The notes beneath the pieces are model-generated. The model was not told the origin of the DNA and made no database searches. It was given only the letters and a program-made list of their open reading frames with translations. A stretch of 64,000 nt of DNA, from the NCBI GenBank assembly GCA_020073525.1, contig JAIQFA010000011.1:28409-92408 (forward strand), in the 5' to 3' direction. This DNA comes from Terriglobia bacterium (GTDB lineage Bacteria > Acidobacteriota > Terriglobia > Terriglobales > Acidobacteriaceae). Below are positions 8,777-17,683 of the stretch, piece by piece. Within the stretch, counting starts at the first letter, position 1. Every line of letters starts with the position of its first letter. The translations under genes and the position numbers were made by a program.

Positions 8777-9742
8777 ATGCCTTCACGTCCCACATCGTTA
8801 GATCGCTCGCTGCGCCTGGCGCTGCCGGCAACCTCCGCTAACCTAGGTCCAGCGTTTGACGCTGCTGCCCTCGCTTTGGATTTTCACCTCCGCCTGCGCG
8901 CCGAACGCGCGCCTGACTTCTTTGTGACCGCCGAGGGCCGCGACGCGCAGATCTGCGGTCGCATGGAGAACCACCTGATCGTCACCACCTATTGCGAGGT
9001 GCTCGAATCGGAGAACCGCAAGATCGCGCCCCTGCGCATCCACATCGAAAACGAAATTCCGATAGGCCGGGGTTGCGGATCATCCGCCGCCGCCCGCCTG
9101 GCTGGCATCGCGCTGGCGGTACATTTCGGACATCTGCGCTGGAAGAACGACCGCATCGTCGGCGAAGCTTCCATGCGCGAGCACCATCCCGACAACGCGT
9201 CCGCCTGTTGGATGGGCGCGCTCACCGTGGCTCGCATGGCCAACCAGGTTCAGGCGCAGGTAGTCGAAGTGAAGCCGAAAGGGAAGTGGCCGCTCCTCCT
9301 GGCGGTCCCGGATGCCGTGCTCTCAACCGAGCAAGCCCGCCGCGTGCTGCCCTTCCAGTACTCGCGCGCGGATGCCGTCACCAACATCCAAAACTCGATG
9401 CTGCTCCTGGCGGCCTTCACGCAAGACCGTCCCGACTTGCTCTCCTCGGCTCTCGAAGACCGCATCCATCAGCCCTATCGGGCGCCGCTCTCTCCCCTAC
9501 TTCCCGCGCTCAAGGAACTCACTGGAGAACCCGGCGTCCTCGGCGCCGCCCTCAGTGGAGCGGGCCCGTCCGTGCTGGTGTTCCTCGACCCGAAGGTTCC
9601 GCCGAAGAAAACGAAGCAGAGAATCGCGGCCCACCTCACCAAGCGCCGGCTCAGCGCCGAACTCATCCTCACGCAGATCGCCCAACATGGTGGTCGCGAC
9701 GGAACCGACTGGAAAAAGCATCATCCCCCCGCCAAGAAGTAG
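8777..9742 (+). CDS. thrB: Homoserine kinase (GHMP family)
   Basis: A 321-residue GHMP-superfamily kinase. The N-terminal ALPATSANLGPAFD segment is the homoserine-kinase signature, the ATP-binding loop IPIGRGCGSSAAA is at residues 94-106, and the C-terminal GAALSGAGPSVLVF motif closes the active site. It phosphorylates homoserine to give the substrate of the nearby threonine synthase. Gene order (thrC, small gene, thrB on one strand) supports the role. It is slightly longer than many homologues because of a Lys-rich tail. It converges on the DinB gene with a 5-base gap. Confidence 0.92.
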   Translation: MPSRPTSLDRSLRLALPATSANLGPAFDAAALALDFHLRLRAERAPDFFVTAEGRDAQICGRMENHLIVTTYCEVLESENRKIAPLRIHIENEIPIGRGCGSSAAARLAGIALAVHFGHLRWKNDRIVGEASMREHHPDNASACWMGALTVARMANQVQAQVVEVKPKGKWPLLLAVPDAVLSTEQARRVLPFQYSRADAVTNIQNSMLLLAAFTQDRPDLLSSALEDRIHQPYRAPLSPLLPALKELTGEPGVLGAALSGAGPSVLVFLDPKVPPKKTKQRIAAHLTKRRLSAELILTQIAQHGGRDGTDWKKHHPPAKK

Positions 9743-9747
9743 CTTCT

Positions 9748-10305
9748 CTACCCGCGGCTGGCCGGCGGCACAATTCCATTCATGCGCAGATACTCCACCA
9801 TCTGTCCGTAATGATCGAAGCCGTGCCAGGCGAAAACTTCAGCCAAGCCAACTCGCGTAGCTTTTGTTTTACCGAAAGGCGAGGGTATGGGTTCAAGGGC
9901 ATTGGCATCAGTGATACTTGCCACCGCCTTGTGCGCGTAGGCGAAGGAATCTTTCAGGAACTTGACCACGTCGGCCTTCGACTTCAAACTCTCTGGACCC
10001 TTTTCCTCGTTGGTGTCGACGGGCGGTTTTTCGCCGAGAATGGCGGCCCCGACGAGGTAGTTGACCGCGGCCACGTGCTTAATCTGTTGAGCAAAGGTGC
10101 GAACGCCCTTAAATTCGCCGCTGGTGGGCGCGAATCCGTACTTCTCTTCCGGCATGGCTTCAGCTGCGGGAACGAACTCGCCTTCGATAATCTTGATCCC
10201 ACCGTCGAGCACCTGACTCATGGTCTTCTTTTCTTCCGGCGCCTGCGCCAGGACGAAACTGCATAGGGCCAACAGCGTTAGCAAGACTACAGTGATCGAT
10301 TTCAT
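9748..10305 (-). CDS. Secreted DinB-family protein (paralogue 1)
   Basis: A 185-residue protein. The start is set at ATG 10305 (MKSITVVLLT) because GGAGG precedes it and a clean signal peptide (cut near ...FVLA-QAP) follows. The mature part is a four-helix DinB/YfiT-like bundle with likely metal-binding histidines in QQIKHVAAVN and WHGFDHYGQM. It ends with YLRMNGIVPP, which recurs in the second copy at 58664-59203 (YMRLKGLVPP). Cytoplasmic DinB relatives are often thiol transferases, but exported acidobacterial forms have no proven role. The short gap to the MFS gene suggests co-transcription. Confidence 0.82.
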   Translation of the reverse strand: MKSITVVLLTLLALCSFVLAQAPEEKKTMSQVLDGGIKIIEGEFVPAAEAMPEEKYGFAPTSGEFKGVRTFAQQIKHVAAVNYLVGAAILGEKPPVDTNEEKGPESLKSKADVVKFLKDSFAYAHKAVASITDANALEPIPSPFGKTKATRVGLAEVFAWHGFDHYGQMVEYLRMNGIVPPASRG

Positions 10306-10334
10306 GGTGCCTCCAGGTAAAGTGAACCGCCGTA

Positions 10335-11606
10335 TCAATCTCTTACGACCACGGGCGTCAGTTCCAGTTCACTTGCCGTGATGCGATGCCCGCGCAGCGC
10401 GAATACTCCCAGCGCCAGCACTACCGCTGCCACGCCGAGCGCATCCGGAACCCCAATTCTTTTCGCCAAGGCGCCCCACAGAGTGGCTCCGATAGCCATG
10501 CCTCCCTGCAAAACCAGCAAGTAAAATGACAGCGCCCGAGCGCGCACATATGCCGGACACATGGTTTGCGCCGCCACGTTCAAGCAAGCCAGAATCCCGA
10601 TCCAAGCCCCACCCGCCACCAGCATGACCGCACACAATAGCCCAAAGATCTCCGCCCGTCCCGCTGCAAAAGTCATGGCGGCAAAAATCAGGATGGCAGC
10701 ACCTACCACGCCGTCCACGGACAACCTTTCGCGCAACCGTGGCAGCGCCACTGCTCCGAGCAGCGCGCCCAGTCCGAAACACCCGAGCAGCACGCCATAT
10801 CCTCTCGCCCCATACGGACGAGCAATAATCGGCAGCAGCGCAAGCATGGCTACGGCCGCCACACTGAATGTTCCTGTCCGCAGCAGTACCGACTTCGCCA
10901 GCCCGCTCTCGCGCACATAGGAGAACCCGTCGCCAATTGCCGACCACACGCGCTGAGTCTTCGGCCGAGTTCCTATCGGCCTCTTCCAGCGGTAGAGAAA
11001 TAGGATCACGCCCAGGAACGAAAATGCATTCAGCAGGAAGGTTGTGCCGCATCCAACCGCCGCCACGATCAAGCCGCCCAGAGCCGGACCCACTGCCCGC
11101 GCCACGTTGAAGCCTGCCGAATTCAGGGCGACTGCCGAAGCATGCTGCTCCGCCGGGACCAGTTCCGGCGTAATCGCCTGCCATGCCGGGTCATTCATGA
11201 CCGCTCCCAGCCCCAACAGGAAAGTAAACAGCAGCAATACCCACGGCCCCACGCAACTGGTCAGCGTCATGATGCCGAGCGTCCCCGAAGCGAGCACCAT
11301 CCATCCTTGAGTAAGCAGGAGAAAACGACGCCGGTCCACCATGTCCGCCAGCGCGCCTGCCGGCAGGATCACCAGGAACACAGGCAGCGCCGCAGCCGCC
11401 TGTACCAATCCAACCATCAGCGGATTCATGGTCATCTGCGTCATCAACCACCCCGCGCCCACGTTCTGCATCCAAGTGCCGGTATAAGAAATGACCGAAG
11501 CAATCCAAAGCGACCGGAACAGCGGCTCCCCCAGCGGTGCCCATGGCGAAACCCCGCGCCTTCCCGCCATCGGCACCACCACCGGCATTTTGATCATTTC
11601 CGCCAC
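10335..11606 (-). CDS. MFS transporter, EntS-like exporter family
   Basis: A 423-residue integral membrane protein with about 12 hydrophobic helices, starting LGEPLFRSLWIASVISYTGTW. This N-terminal pattern, LFTFLLGLG, and the LVPAEQHASAVALNSAGFNVARAVGPALGG segment are typical of the MFS-3/enterobactin-exporter-like family. It would be a proton-driven exporter in the inner membrane with unknown cargo. The WMQNVGAGWLM segment in helix 1 is typical. The DinB gene lies 29 bases downstream. A family D/F repeat patch separates it from the APC permease upstream. Confidence 0.85.
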   Translation of the reverse strand: MAEMIKMPVVVPMAGRRGVSPWAPLGEPLFRSLWIASVISYTGTWMQNVGAGWLMTQMTMNPLMVGLVQAAAALPVFLVILPAGALADMVDRRRFLLLTQGWMVLASGTLGIMTLTSCVGPWVLLLFTFLLGLGAVMNDPAWQAITPELVPAEQHASAVALNSAGFNVARAVGPALGGLIVAAVGCGTTFLLNAFSFLGVILFLYRWKRPIGTRPKTQRVWSAIGDGFSYVRESGLAKSVLLRTGTFSVAAVAMLALLPIIARPYGARGYGVLLGCFGLGALLGAVALPRLRERLSVDGVVGAAILIFAAMTFAAGRAEIFGLLCAVMLVAGGAWIGILACLNVAAQTMCPAYVRARALSFYLLVLQGGMAIGATLWGALAKRIGVPDALGVAAVVLALGVFALRGHRITASELELTPVVVRD

Positions 11607-11611
11607 GTAGA

Positions 11612-11725
11612 TGTCTTTCCCCTGTGTTCCTCTGTGCCCTCTGTGGTCAAGATTTTCCCGCCATGGCAGGAAAAAGAAACTTCACAGCCGCACGAGCGCC
11701 GCGAACGACTAACGACGAGCGACCA
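11612..11725. repeat. Dispersed repeat patch (families D and F)
   Basis: Contains a CCTCTGTG-type repeat (11612-11650) also seen at 20006-20052, 26838-26881 and 37258-37340. A second motif (CGAACGACTAACGAC, 11702-11725) recurs at 13349-13384 and 21165-21196. The second motif overlaps the stop codon and last residues of the permease gene. Confidence 0.7.
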
Positions 11726-13187
11726 CCAACCGCTCTCCAAAAGGCCACTCCCCCCGCCGCCAAGCCCGCGCGCAATAAACCGCAATTCCCACGACGAGAA
11801 TCACCGCCGCATATCGGATCTCCCGCAAAAACCCCTTGCGCGAAACCAGAATAAAAACAAAACTCCCCGCCGCCACCAGCGCCGGCACCGGATAGAGCCA
11901 CATCCGAAACGGACGCGGCATCTCCGGACGCCGTATCCGCAACACAATCACGCCGATGCTCTGCACGAGAAACTGCAGAATGATCCGGATCACCACCAGC
12001 GCCGCAATCAAATCCGCCAGCCGCAGAAAACAAAACAGCGCCGCCACGCCCGCCAGCGCCAGCAAAGAAACATAAGGAAACTGATGTACGGGGTGCACCC
12101 GCGCAAACGCCCGAAAATAATTTCCATCAACAGCAGCCGCATACGGCACCCGCGAATAGCCCAGCATCAGCGAGAACACCGAAGCGAACGCCGTCCACAT
12201 CACCAGCGCCGATACGATCGAGCCTGCCCTATGCCCGTACGCTCTCTGCATAAACGTGGAAACCACGTACAGCTTGCTGTTCGACGCCCCCGACTGCGCC
12301 AGTTCCCGCCACGGCACCACGCCGAGAATGCTGACGTTCATTACTACATATAGACACGCCACCGCCAGAATGGATAGCAACAACGCCCGCGGAATGTTTT
12401 TCCCCGGATTCTTAACTTCGTCCCCGAGGAAACACACGTTGTAATACCCCCAGTAGTCATAGGCGGCGATTAACATCACTCCGCCCAGCCCGCGAAAGAA
12501 GTCACGGGAAAGAGAAAACGCACCCGGAGGGAAATCAAATGCCTGCCGCGCGTTGAAATGAGTCAGACCGGCAAAGATGATCCACCCGATCGTCCCCATC
12601 ACCCCCACCCAAAGCAGGGTCGAAAGCCGCGAGATCGCCGTGATCCGCCGATAAAGAAGAAAAGCCGTGAACAGGCAGACTCCGATGGCCAGCAGAGTCG
12701 CGGGCATTGCCACCCATGTCACCTGCAGTGGACCCAGCAGCGGCACATTCAGGCTCAACGTGCGCGCCGCCCAAACTCGCTCCAGTCCCGGCCAGAAGAA
12801 AGCCGCATACTGGGAGAGCCCCACCGCTCCCGATGCAATCGAAAGTGGAGCGCTGAATGAAAGTTGCCAGATAAAGAGGAAGGAAACCGCTCGCCCCAAT
12901 TTCTGTGGCCCGTAAATTTCTTTCAAATATCGATAGGATCCGCCCGACCCCGGCATAGCAGCACCCAGCTCCGCCCACACCAGGCCATCGCAGACCGCCA
13001 GCGCCGCGCCCAGCACCCACCCCAGCATCGCCTGCGGACCGCCCATCGCGGTAACGATCAGCGGGATCGTAATAAACGGTCCCACGCCGATCATGTCGAT
13101 CATGTTCAGCGCAGTAGCGGAGCCAAGGCCAATCCCGCGGACAAGTTGCGGCGCGGTGCCGGATTCGCCTTCGCGGGAAATTGTCAT
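11709..13187 (-). CDS. APC-family amino-acid permease
   Basis: A 492-residue protein with about 12 membrane segments. It has the helix-1 signature GSATALNMIDMIGVGPFITIP and the later RVPYAAAVDGNYFRAFARVHP segment, both typical of amino acid-polyamine-organocation transporters. It would import an amino acid or related cation by symport or exchange; the substrate cannot be predicted. The last residues (VVARR) and the TAG stop fall inside a family F dispersed repeat, so the natural C-terminus was probably rewritten by the repeat. No good ribosome site precedes the ATG. Confidence 0.87.
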   Translation of the reverse strand: MTISREGESGTAPQLVRGIGLGSATALNMIDMIGVGPFITIPLIVTAMGGPQAMLGWVLGAALAVCDGLVWAELGAAMPGSGGSYRYLKEIYGPQKLGRAVSFLFIWQLSFSAPLSIASGAVGLSQYAAFFWPGLERVWAARTLSLNVPLLGPLQVTWVAMPATLLAIGVCLFTAFLLYRRITAISRLSTLLWVGVMGTIGWIIFAGLTHFNARQAFDFPPGAFSLSRDFFRGLGGVMLIAAYDYWGYYNVCFLGDEVKNPGKNIPRALLLSILAVACLYVVMNVSILGVVPWRELAQSGASNSKLYVVSTFMQRAYGHRAGSIVSALVMWTAFASVFSLMLGYSRVPYAAAVDGNYFRAFARVHPVHQFPYVSLLALAGVAALFCFLRLADLIAALVVIRIILQFLVQSIGVIVLRIRRPEMPRPFRMWLYPVPALVAAGSFVFILVSRKGFLREIRYAAVILVVGIAVYCARAWRRGEWPFGERLVVARR

Positions 13188-13198
13188 GAAATAAGCCG

Positions 13199-13384
13199 CT
13201 GGTCGGTAGTCGTTAGTCGTTGGCGATCGTCATCAGCATCATTTGTTTGTAACTTGTCAACCTAAATTAAATTTGTCATCCTGATCGAAGCGAAGAACCT
13301 GCTTCTTGCCAGCGCAAACACTACCGCGTGCGTGCGGTCCTGAAACTCCCCGAACGACTAACGACCAGCGACTAGCGACCGCTG
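13199..13384. repeat. Intergenic repeats (families C and F)
   Basis: Family F motifs flank the gap in opposite directions (13199-13225 and 13349-13384). Between them is a GTCATCCTGATCGAAGCGAA element (13275-13304), related to copies at 34521-34602 and 56957-56984. The right-hand F copy supplies the stop codon of the deacetylase gene. Confidence 0.7.
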
Positions 13385-16173
13385 ACCAAATTCACAAACA
13401 ACCGCAGCGCCCCCGGAACGCCCGCCGGCAGTTGCCGGAAGAAGGCATATCCCGTGTAGATATACGTTCCCTTCCCATAGTGCGCCACCAGCAGTCCGCC
13501 CTTCTGCTCGCCTTCGCCCGGATCATGCGATTCGAGCAACGGGGTAAAGTTCGAGTCCCACTGCGACATGAAGTACAGCCCGCGCTCCTGCACCCATCCC
13601 GCGAAATCCTTCTGAGTAATTTCGTTCGGAGAATGGAAGATCGCGTTTGCTGGATCGAGAATCACAACCGGCGCATCTTCCACCGAAACCCGCGCCCGGC
13701 TCAGAGTAGCCGGAAACGGCGTGAACTTCCCGGAATTGAAGTCTCCCGCTGCGGCGTTGTATCCCACGGTGTTGTACTGCACCACCAGGCGCCCGCCTGC
13801 CTGCACAAAATCGAGCAGCCTCTTGTTATTGGCGATCACATCTTTTTGCGTGTCGTAAGCCCGAATCCCCAGCACGATCGTCCGATACCGGCTCAAATCT
13901 TCTGCACCAAGCTTCTCAGCCGGAATCAAAGTCACGTCCATACCGATCTGCTGCAGCACGGCAGGAATCTCATCCCCCGCGCCCATAATGTACCCGACCT
14001 TCAGATCCTTCGGGACCTTTACATCCACGACGCTGACCCGCTGCACCGCCGGCTGGTAGTAATAAAACGTTCCCAGATCTTCGCGCGTGACGACCGAATA
14101 GCCTTCTTCGTAATTACGATGTCCGCTCTTCAGCGAGGCCCGAATTTCCCGTCGTCCTTCCGTCCGATTCCCTGGATGCACGGTGAAATCCGCACTCTGC
14201 CTCTCGCCGCGCTCATGAAACTCCAGTTGCTTTTCCGCTGGTTCGGCGCGCCAAGTCTCGGGCACCTCGACTCGCAGCGCTCCTTCATCCTTCTCTGGAT
14301 CTCCCGCCCAGTGTGTCGCCTGCAGTGTCTTCGAATCCAGATTGCCGGACACATCGATCTTGACATTCGACTGGGGGCCGTCCTCTGTTGGGATCACCTG
14401 CTCACCCGGGTCCAGCATGACGGAAAAAGCTGGCGCCACCGCCAAGGGACGCTCAGCAATCGCGCCGGAAGCGTCTTTGTATCTCACCATGCACACGGCG
14501 GTAGTCGCACCCGCTCCGGCCTTGCCGATCATGCCCAGCGCCTTCACCGGAGGCGGCGGAAAGGGAAGCCCTTGATACTGCAGGTCGTCAACTGTGTTGA
14601 GCGCTTCGGTTTCAGGATCGTTCCGGTGCCAGTATGGCCTCGTGGGCTGGGCTGTCGGAGGAACAAAAACCAGGAATCGCGTGGTGACGGCGTTCTTCCC
14701 CTCTGTCATTCTCCCCAGAACCTTGGAATTCCATCCTTGCGGGAGCAACAAATCGATGCCGGCGCTTGTGGTTGAGGGGTCTCCTGCAGAGAGCGTGGCG
14801 GTGACTGGAAACGTCCGCCCCCGCACCGCCATGAAGGCGTCTTCCGGACTCGTTCCCACCGGCGCGTCGACCACAACGTGCAGAGTCACGCCCCTCGCGA
14901 GTCCAAGCGCCTTCGCGATCTCGCTCGCCTTCGCCTGCAGTGAAGGCAGGATGCTATTTTTTCCCTGAGTCGAGAGCTCCGATTCCTCGATCTGCTTGCT
15001 AACCTTCTGAATCAGGAAACTGCTGACGGCTAGAGGATCCGCCGCCGCTACCGGATCGCTCTCCGCGGCAACCGTAGCCCCATCGATCTTTGTCTTAATC
15101 TCAACTAACTCACCCCGCAGCCACGGTACCTTCTTTTCTTCCTCCCCGAGTCGCGATGCCAGCCCGGGCAGCGTCGTATCGATCCCGTCAAAGAAATCCA
15201 ACTCGTGCCCATCCTTATCTTTATCTTTCGTAGACTGCACCACGGAATCCACGAGTTTGTAATGGGTGAAGCGGTCGCCCGGCTCGACCGTCCAGTTCGC
15301 CGCTCCTTGTGAAAGTTGGTGGCGCAGTCCCTTCATCGCAAACTGAATGTAGGACGTGCCCAGCACCGCGTCATTCGCCCCAGTGTTCAGCCGCACCGTA
15401 TAGTTCGCCGCGTCACAAGTGTTCGAGAAGAACCCGCACACATTCCCGATGTACAACTTCTTCGGCTGCCAAGGCTCCAGTCCTTCTTTCAGTTGCTCAG
15501 GAAATCGCTTCGGATCGCCCGCCGCCCGAAATGCCTCTTTCGTCAATATCGCCGACGCCTGGTGATGCCCGTGCCCGTCGCGATCCGTACCCGAAAATCG
15601 TGCAATCAGCACATCCGGACGAAAGGTCCGAATCACCCGCACCATATCGGCGAGCGCGATATCGTGCCCTTGCCACTTCTGAAATGTTTCTTCGGGAGTT
15701 TTCGAATATCCAAAATCGGCCACGCGCGAAAACCGCTGCTCGACACCGTAATACCGATCCGAGGCCAGCAATTCCAAAGTCCGCAGCACGCCCAGCGCGT
15801 CGAACAGATTGCTGCCCAGTTTGTTCTGTCCGCCCTCGCCGCGCGTCAGCGTCATCAGCAACGTCGAGACGCCTTTCCCGCGCGACTCCAGCGTCAACAT
15901 GCCGCCATCCTCATCATCCGGATGCGCCGTGACCTGCATCAGCCGTCCGGTTGTCTGCAGCTTTCGCAGCACGAGCTTCAACCCCGCCGCACCAGTTTCC
16001 TGAGGGAGCGGTTCATAATAATGATCGACGACATGATCGACCTTGGCCGCCTCGACATGTTGTGCCCCGGCAGAGATCGCGGTTGACGCCAACAAGATCA
16101 GCACCATTGCTGCCGCGAACCGGTCGCGCACAAATCCAGACCCGTACTGCCTCAACATTTCAAACATCTCCAT
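13372..16173 (-). CDS. Large secreted PIG-L/LmbE-type deacetylase
   Basis: About 933 residues. A signal peptide or anchor lies at residues 20-38. A PIG-L/LmbE deacetylase domain follows, with the zinc motif TAHPDDEDGGM at 82-92 and a GHGHHQAS segment near 165. The C-terminal two-thirds is long and beta-rich and ends in a Rossmann-like segment (YRTIVLGIRAYDT, GGRLVVQYNT) resembling ThuA/glutamine-amidotransferase-like folds. PIG-L enzymes remove acetyl groups from N-acetylglucosamine conjugates, so an exported glycan deacetylase is likely. ATG 16173 was chosen over an upstream TTG; the site is only moderately supported. The stop lies in a family F repeat. Confidence 0.85.
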   Translation of the reverse strand: MEMFEMLRQYGSGFVRDRFAAAMVLILLASTAISAGAQHVEAAKVDHVVDHYYEPLPQETGAAGLKLVLRKLQTTGRLMQVTAHPDDEDGGMLTLESRGKGVSTLLMTLTRGEGGQNKLGSNLFDALGVLRTLELLASDRYYGVEQRFSRVADFGYSKTPEETFQKWQGHDIALADMVRVIRTFRPDVLIARFSGTDRDGHGHHQASAILTKEAFRAAGDPKRFPEQLKEGLEPWQPKKLYIGNVCGFFSNTCDAANYTVRLNTGANDAVLGTSYIQFAMKGLRHQLSQGAANWTVEPGDRFTHYKLVDSVVQSTKDKDKDGHELDFFDGIDTTLPGLASRLGEEEKKVPWLRGELVEIKTKIDGATVAAESDPVAAADPLAVSSFLIQKVSKQIEESELSTQGKNSILPSLQAKASEIAKALGLARGVTLHVVVDAPVGTSPEDAFMAVRGRTFPVTATLSAGDPSTTSAGIDLLLPQGWNSKVLGRMTEGKNAVTTRFLVFVPPTAQPTRPYWHRNDPETEALNTVDDLQYQGLPFPPPPVKALGMIGKAGAGATTAVCMVRYKDASGAIAERPLAVAPAFSVMLDPGEQVIPTEDGPQSNVKIDVSGNLDSKTLQATHWAGDPEKDEGALRVEVPETWRAEPAEKQLEFHERGERQSADFTVHPGNRTEGRREIRASLKSGHRNYEEGYSVVTREDLGTFYYYQPAVQRVSVVDVKVPKDLKVGYIMGAGDEIPAVLQQIGMDVTLIPAEKLGAEDLSRYRTIVLGIRAYDTQKDVIANNKRLLDFVQAGGRLVVQYNTVGYNAAAGDFNSGKFTPFPATLSRARVSVEDAPVVILDPANAIFHSPNEITQKDFAGWVQERGLYFMSQWDSNFTPLLESHDPGEGEQKGGLLVAHYGKGTYIYTGYAFFRQLPAGVPGALRLFVNLVSGR

Positions 16174-16218
16174 CTGATGGATTTTCCCCAAAGAAAGGAG
16201 CAAATATATTCCTTGTGA

Positions 16219-16246
16219 GTGTAGCGCGGGCGCCCTCGCCCGCGAA
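16219..16246. repeat. Short hairpin repeat, family B
   Basis: A CGCGGGCG/CGCCCGCG palindrome in the gap between the ATP-grasp-like gene and the deacetylase gene. Same family as 6824-6850. Confidence 0.65.
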
Positions 16247-16390
16247 GGCGTAATGGTAGGCGGTCATTGCGGTCGGGTCAACCAAGTTTGGCAGGTCAAA
16301 TATGCAGGCGAGATGGAGAAAGCGAAAACAGAAGGGTGCTCCATGCATTCGTGTTCTGTGCAAATGAGTGGGAGGCGGCAATCATGATCA

Positions 16391-17575
16391 CTAACGAACC
16401 AGCGCCGCCGACGATCCGACCCATTTCAGATTCTTGTTCTGATCCACACCCATCATCAGCCCGCGGCCCATGCGCACGATCGTCAGCACCGGGACTAACT
16501 CATCGAGCCACACATACATAATCCGCAGTTCGACTTTGGTCGCGCCGTGCGGCGTTTCCACGATCGGAGTGAAACTCAGCCGCTCCTGCAAAATAAATTC
16601 GCCGCGTTGTGCCGCGGGAATCGCGTCAATGTCGGCGCGCGAAGGCGCAATCACCACGCCCAACCCGGCAAACGAATACAACGGCTTGAGCACAAAATTC
16701 TCCAGATCCGACGGCACTTCCGGCAGTTGATCCAAAAACCACGTCCGTGGTACCGACGGATGCTTCAAGTAAGGAATCGAATATTTGCTGATCCGGAAAT
16801 ACCAGTTCGGATGTCCCGCCCACTCCACATCCAGTTCATCGCGAAAATCAAACGGCAAAGCCACGCCCTTGCGTTCCAGTTCATCCACGATAGTGCGGTT
16901 ATAAATCCGCTCAATCGGAACTCGCTTGCCCGCCTCTTCGTAAAAGAGCCGCTGCCCATCTTTGTGGATATTGGTGATGCAAACGGTGCGAATGCCAAGC
17001 AACTTCTCCGTCAGCAGAAAATCCGGACGCGTCTTCTGCTCCTCGGGATGCACCTCCATCAGCACTACATGAACCGGATCATGCCCCGCAACAATCGCGT
17101 CCTGCAAAAGCCGTTTGTAGGAAGGCGACTCGAGCCCGCTCAAGAAGTAGCGAAGGGAAGGATCGAGCCCGAATGCATCGATGTAAGCCTGCGCCAGCAC
17201 CGCCTGATAAGCATAAAGAGAAGGGAAGGCCTGCAACTCGACCAACTTCGGTTGTAACTCGCCCACCGCATCCCGCACCAACCCAAAGTCCACCTGAATA
17301 AACATCGGATGCGCCGCTTCATTCGGAACCCGAAACTCCGCCGGAATCGAGGCCTCCGAGCGCGCCCGATATTCGGGATTGTCCACCAGTTGCCGGATCA
17401 GCGCCTTCCCATCCTCCCCCATGCGCTTAACCAGCGCATCCGGAAAGAAGCAAGGCGTCTCGCAAAGCGCGAACGGCACGTCCATCCCGCAGCGCGAAGT
17501 CATCTCGCGGCGCAATAGCTCATATTTTTCAGAAGTGAATCGCGAGTTGAAGTCTTGCCGGTAGGAAGGCATCAT
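16391..17575 (-). CDS. ATP-grasp-like ligase candidate (second of the cluster)
   Basis: A 394-residue soluble protein without a signal peptide. The C-terminal half carries ATP-grasp-like features: ENFVLKPLYSFAGLGVV (lysine and glycine-rich loop), GEFILQERL, and KVELRIMYVW, which may supply acidic metal ligands. The N-terminal half (FRVPNEAAHPMFIQVDFGLV, PKLVELQAFPSL) resembles glutathionylspermidine-synthase/circularly permuted ATP-grasp proteins. It probably joins a carboxylate to an amine with ATP, but substrates are unknown. Two ATGs at 17570-17575 allow either start. It is the last gene of the same-strand cluster that includes the GCS2 ligase, peptidase, first ATP-grasp and esterase. Confidence 0.65.
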   Translation of the reverse strand: MMPSYRQDFNSRFTSEKYELLRREMTSRCGMDVPFALCETPCFFPDALVKRMGEDGKALIRQLVDNPEYRARSEASIPAEFRVPNEAAHPMFIQVDFGLVRDAVGELQPKLVELQAFPSLYAYQAVLAQAYIDAFGLDPSLRYFLSGLESPSYKRLLQDAIVAGHDPVHVVLMEVHPEEQKTRPDFLLTEKLLGIRTVCITNIHKDGQRLFYEEAGKRVPIERIYNRTIVDELERKGVALPFDFRDELDVEWAGHPNWYFRISKYSIPYLKHPSVPRTWFLDQLPEVPSDLENFVLKPLYSFAGLGVVIAPSRADIDAIPAAQRGEFILQERLSFTPIVETPHGATKVELRIMYVWLDELVPVLTIVRMGRGLMMGVDQNKNLKWVGSSAALVR

Positions 17576-17599
17576 AGAAGTCGTGGATGTTGATGGGAG

Positions 17600-17670
17600 T
17601 GTGGGGACGGGCGCCTCGCCCGTCCACGCAGAGCGAAGCTCGGCTACTCCTCGGCGCTCTCCGCGTCGAG
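17600..17670. repeat. Family B hairpin with adjoining repeat
   Basis: A GACGGGCG/CGCCCGTC palindrome followed by a CGCTCTCCGCGTC motif similar to the repeat at 37306-37326. It lies between the ATP-grasp-like and M29 peptidase genes. Confidence 0.55.
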
Positions 17671-17683
17671 GCGGTGAAAAGCC

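Noticed and set aside
8992..10266. Long open frame of about 424 codons over thrB and the DinB gene
   Set aside because: It runs out of frame with two well-supported genes and has Arg/Pro-rich low-complexity translation, as expected for a shadow in GC-rich DNA.
11142..12353. Long open frame opposite the MFS and APC genes
   Set aside because: His/Arg/Pro-rich with no domain; antisense shadow.
13306..14775. Long open frame opposite the PIG-L gene
   Set aside because: Antisense shadow; the minus-strand frame has signal peptide and HPDDE motif.
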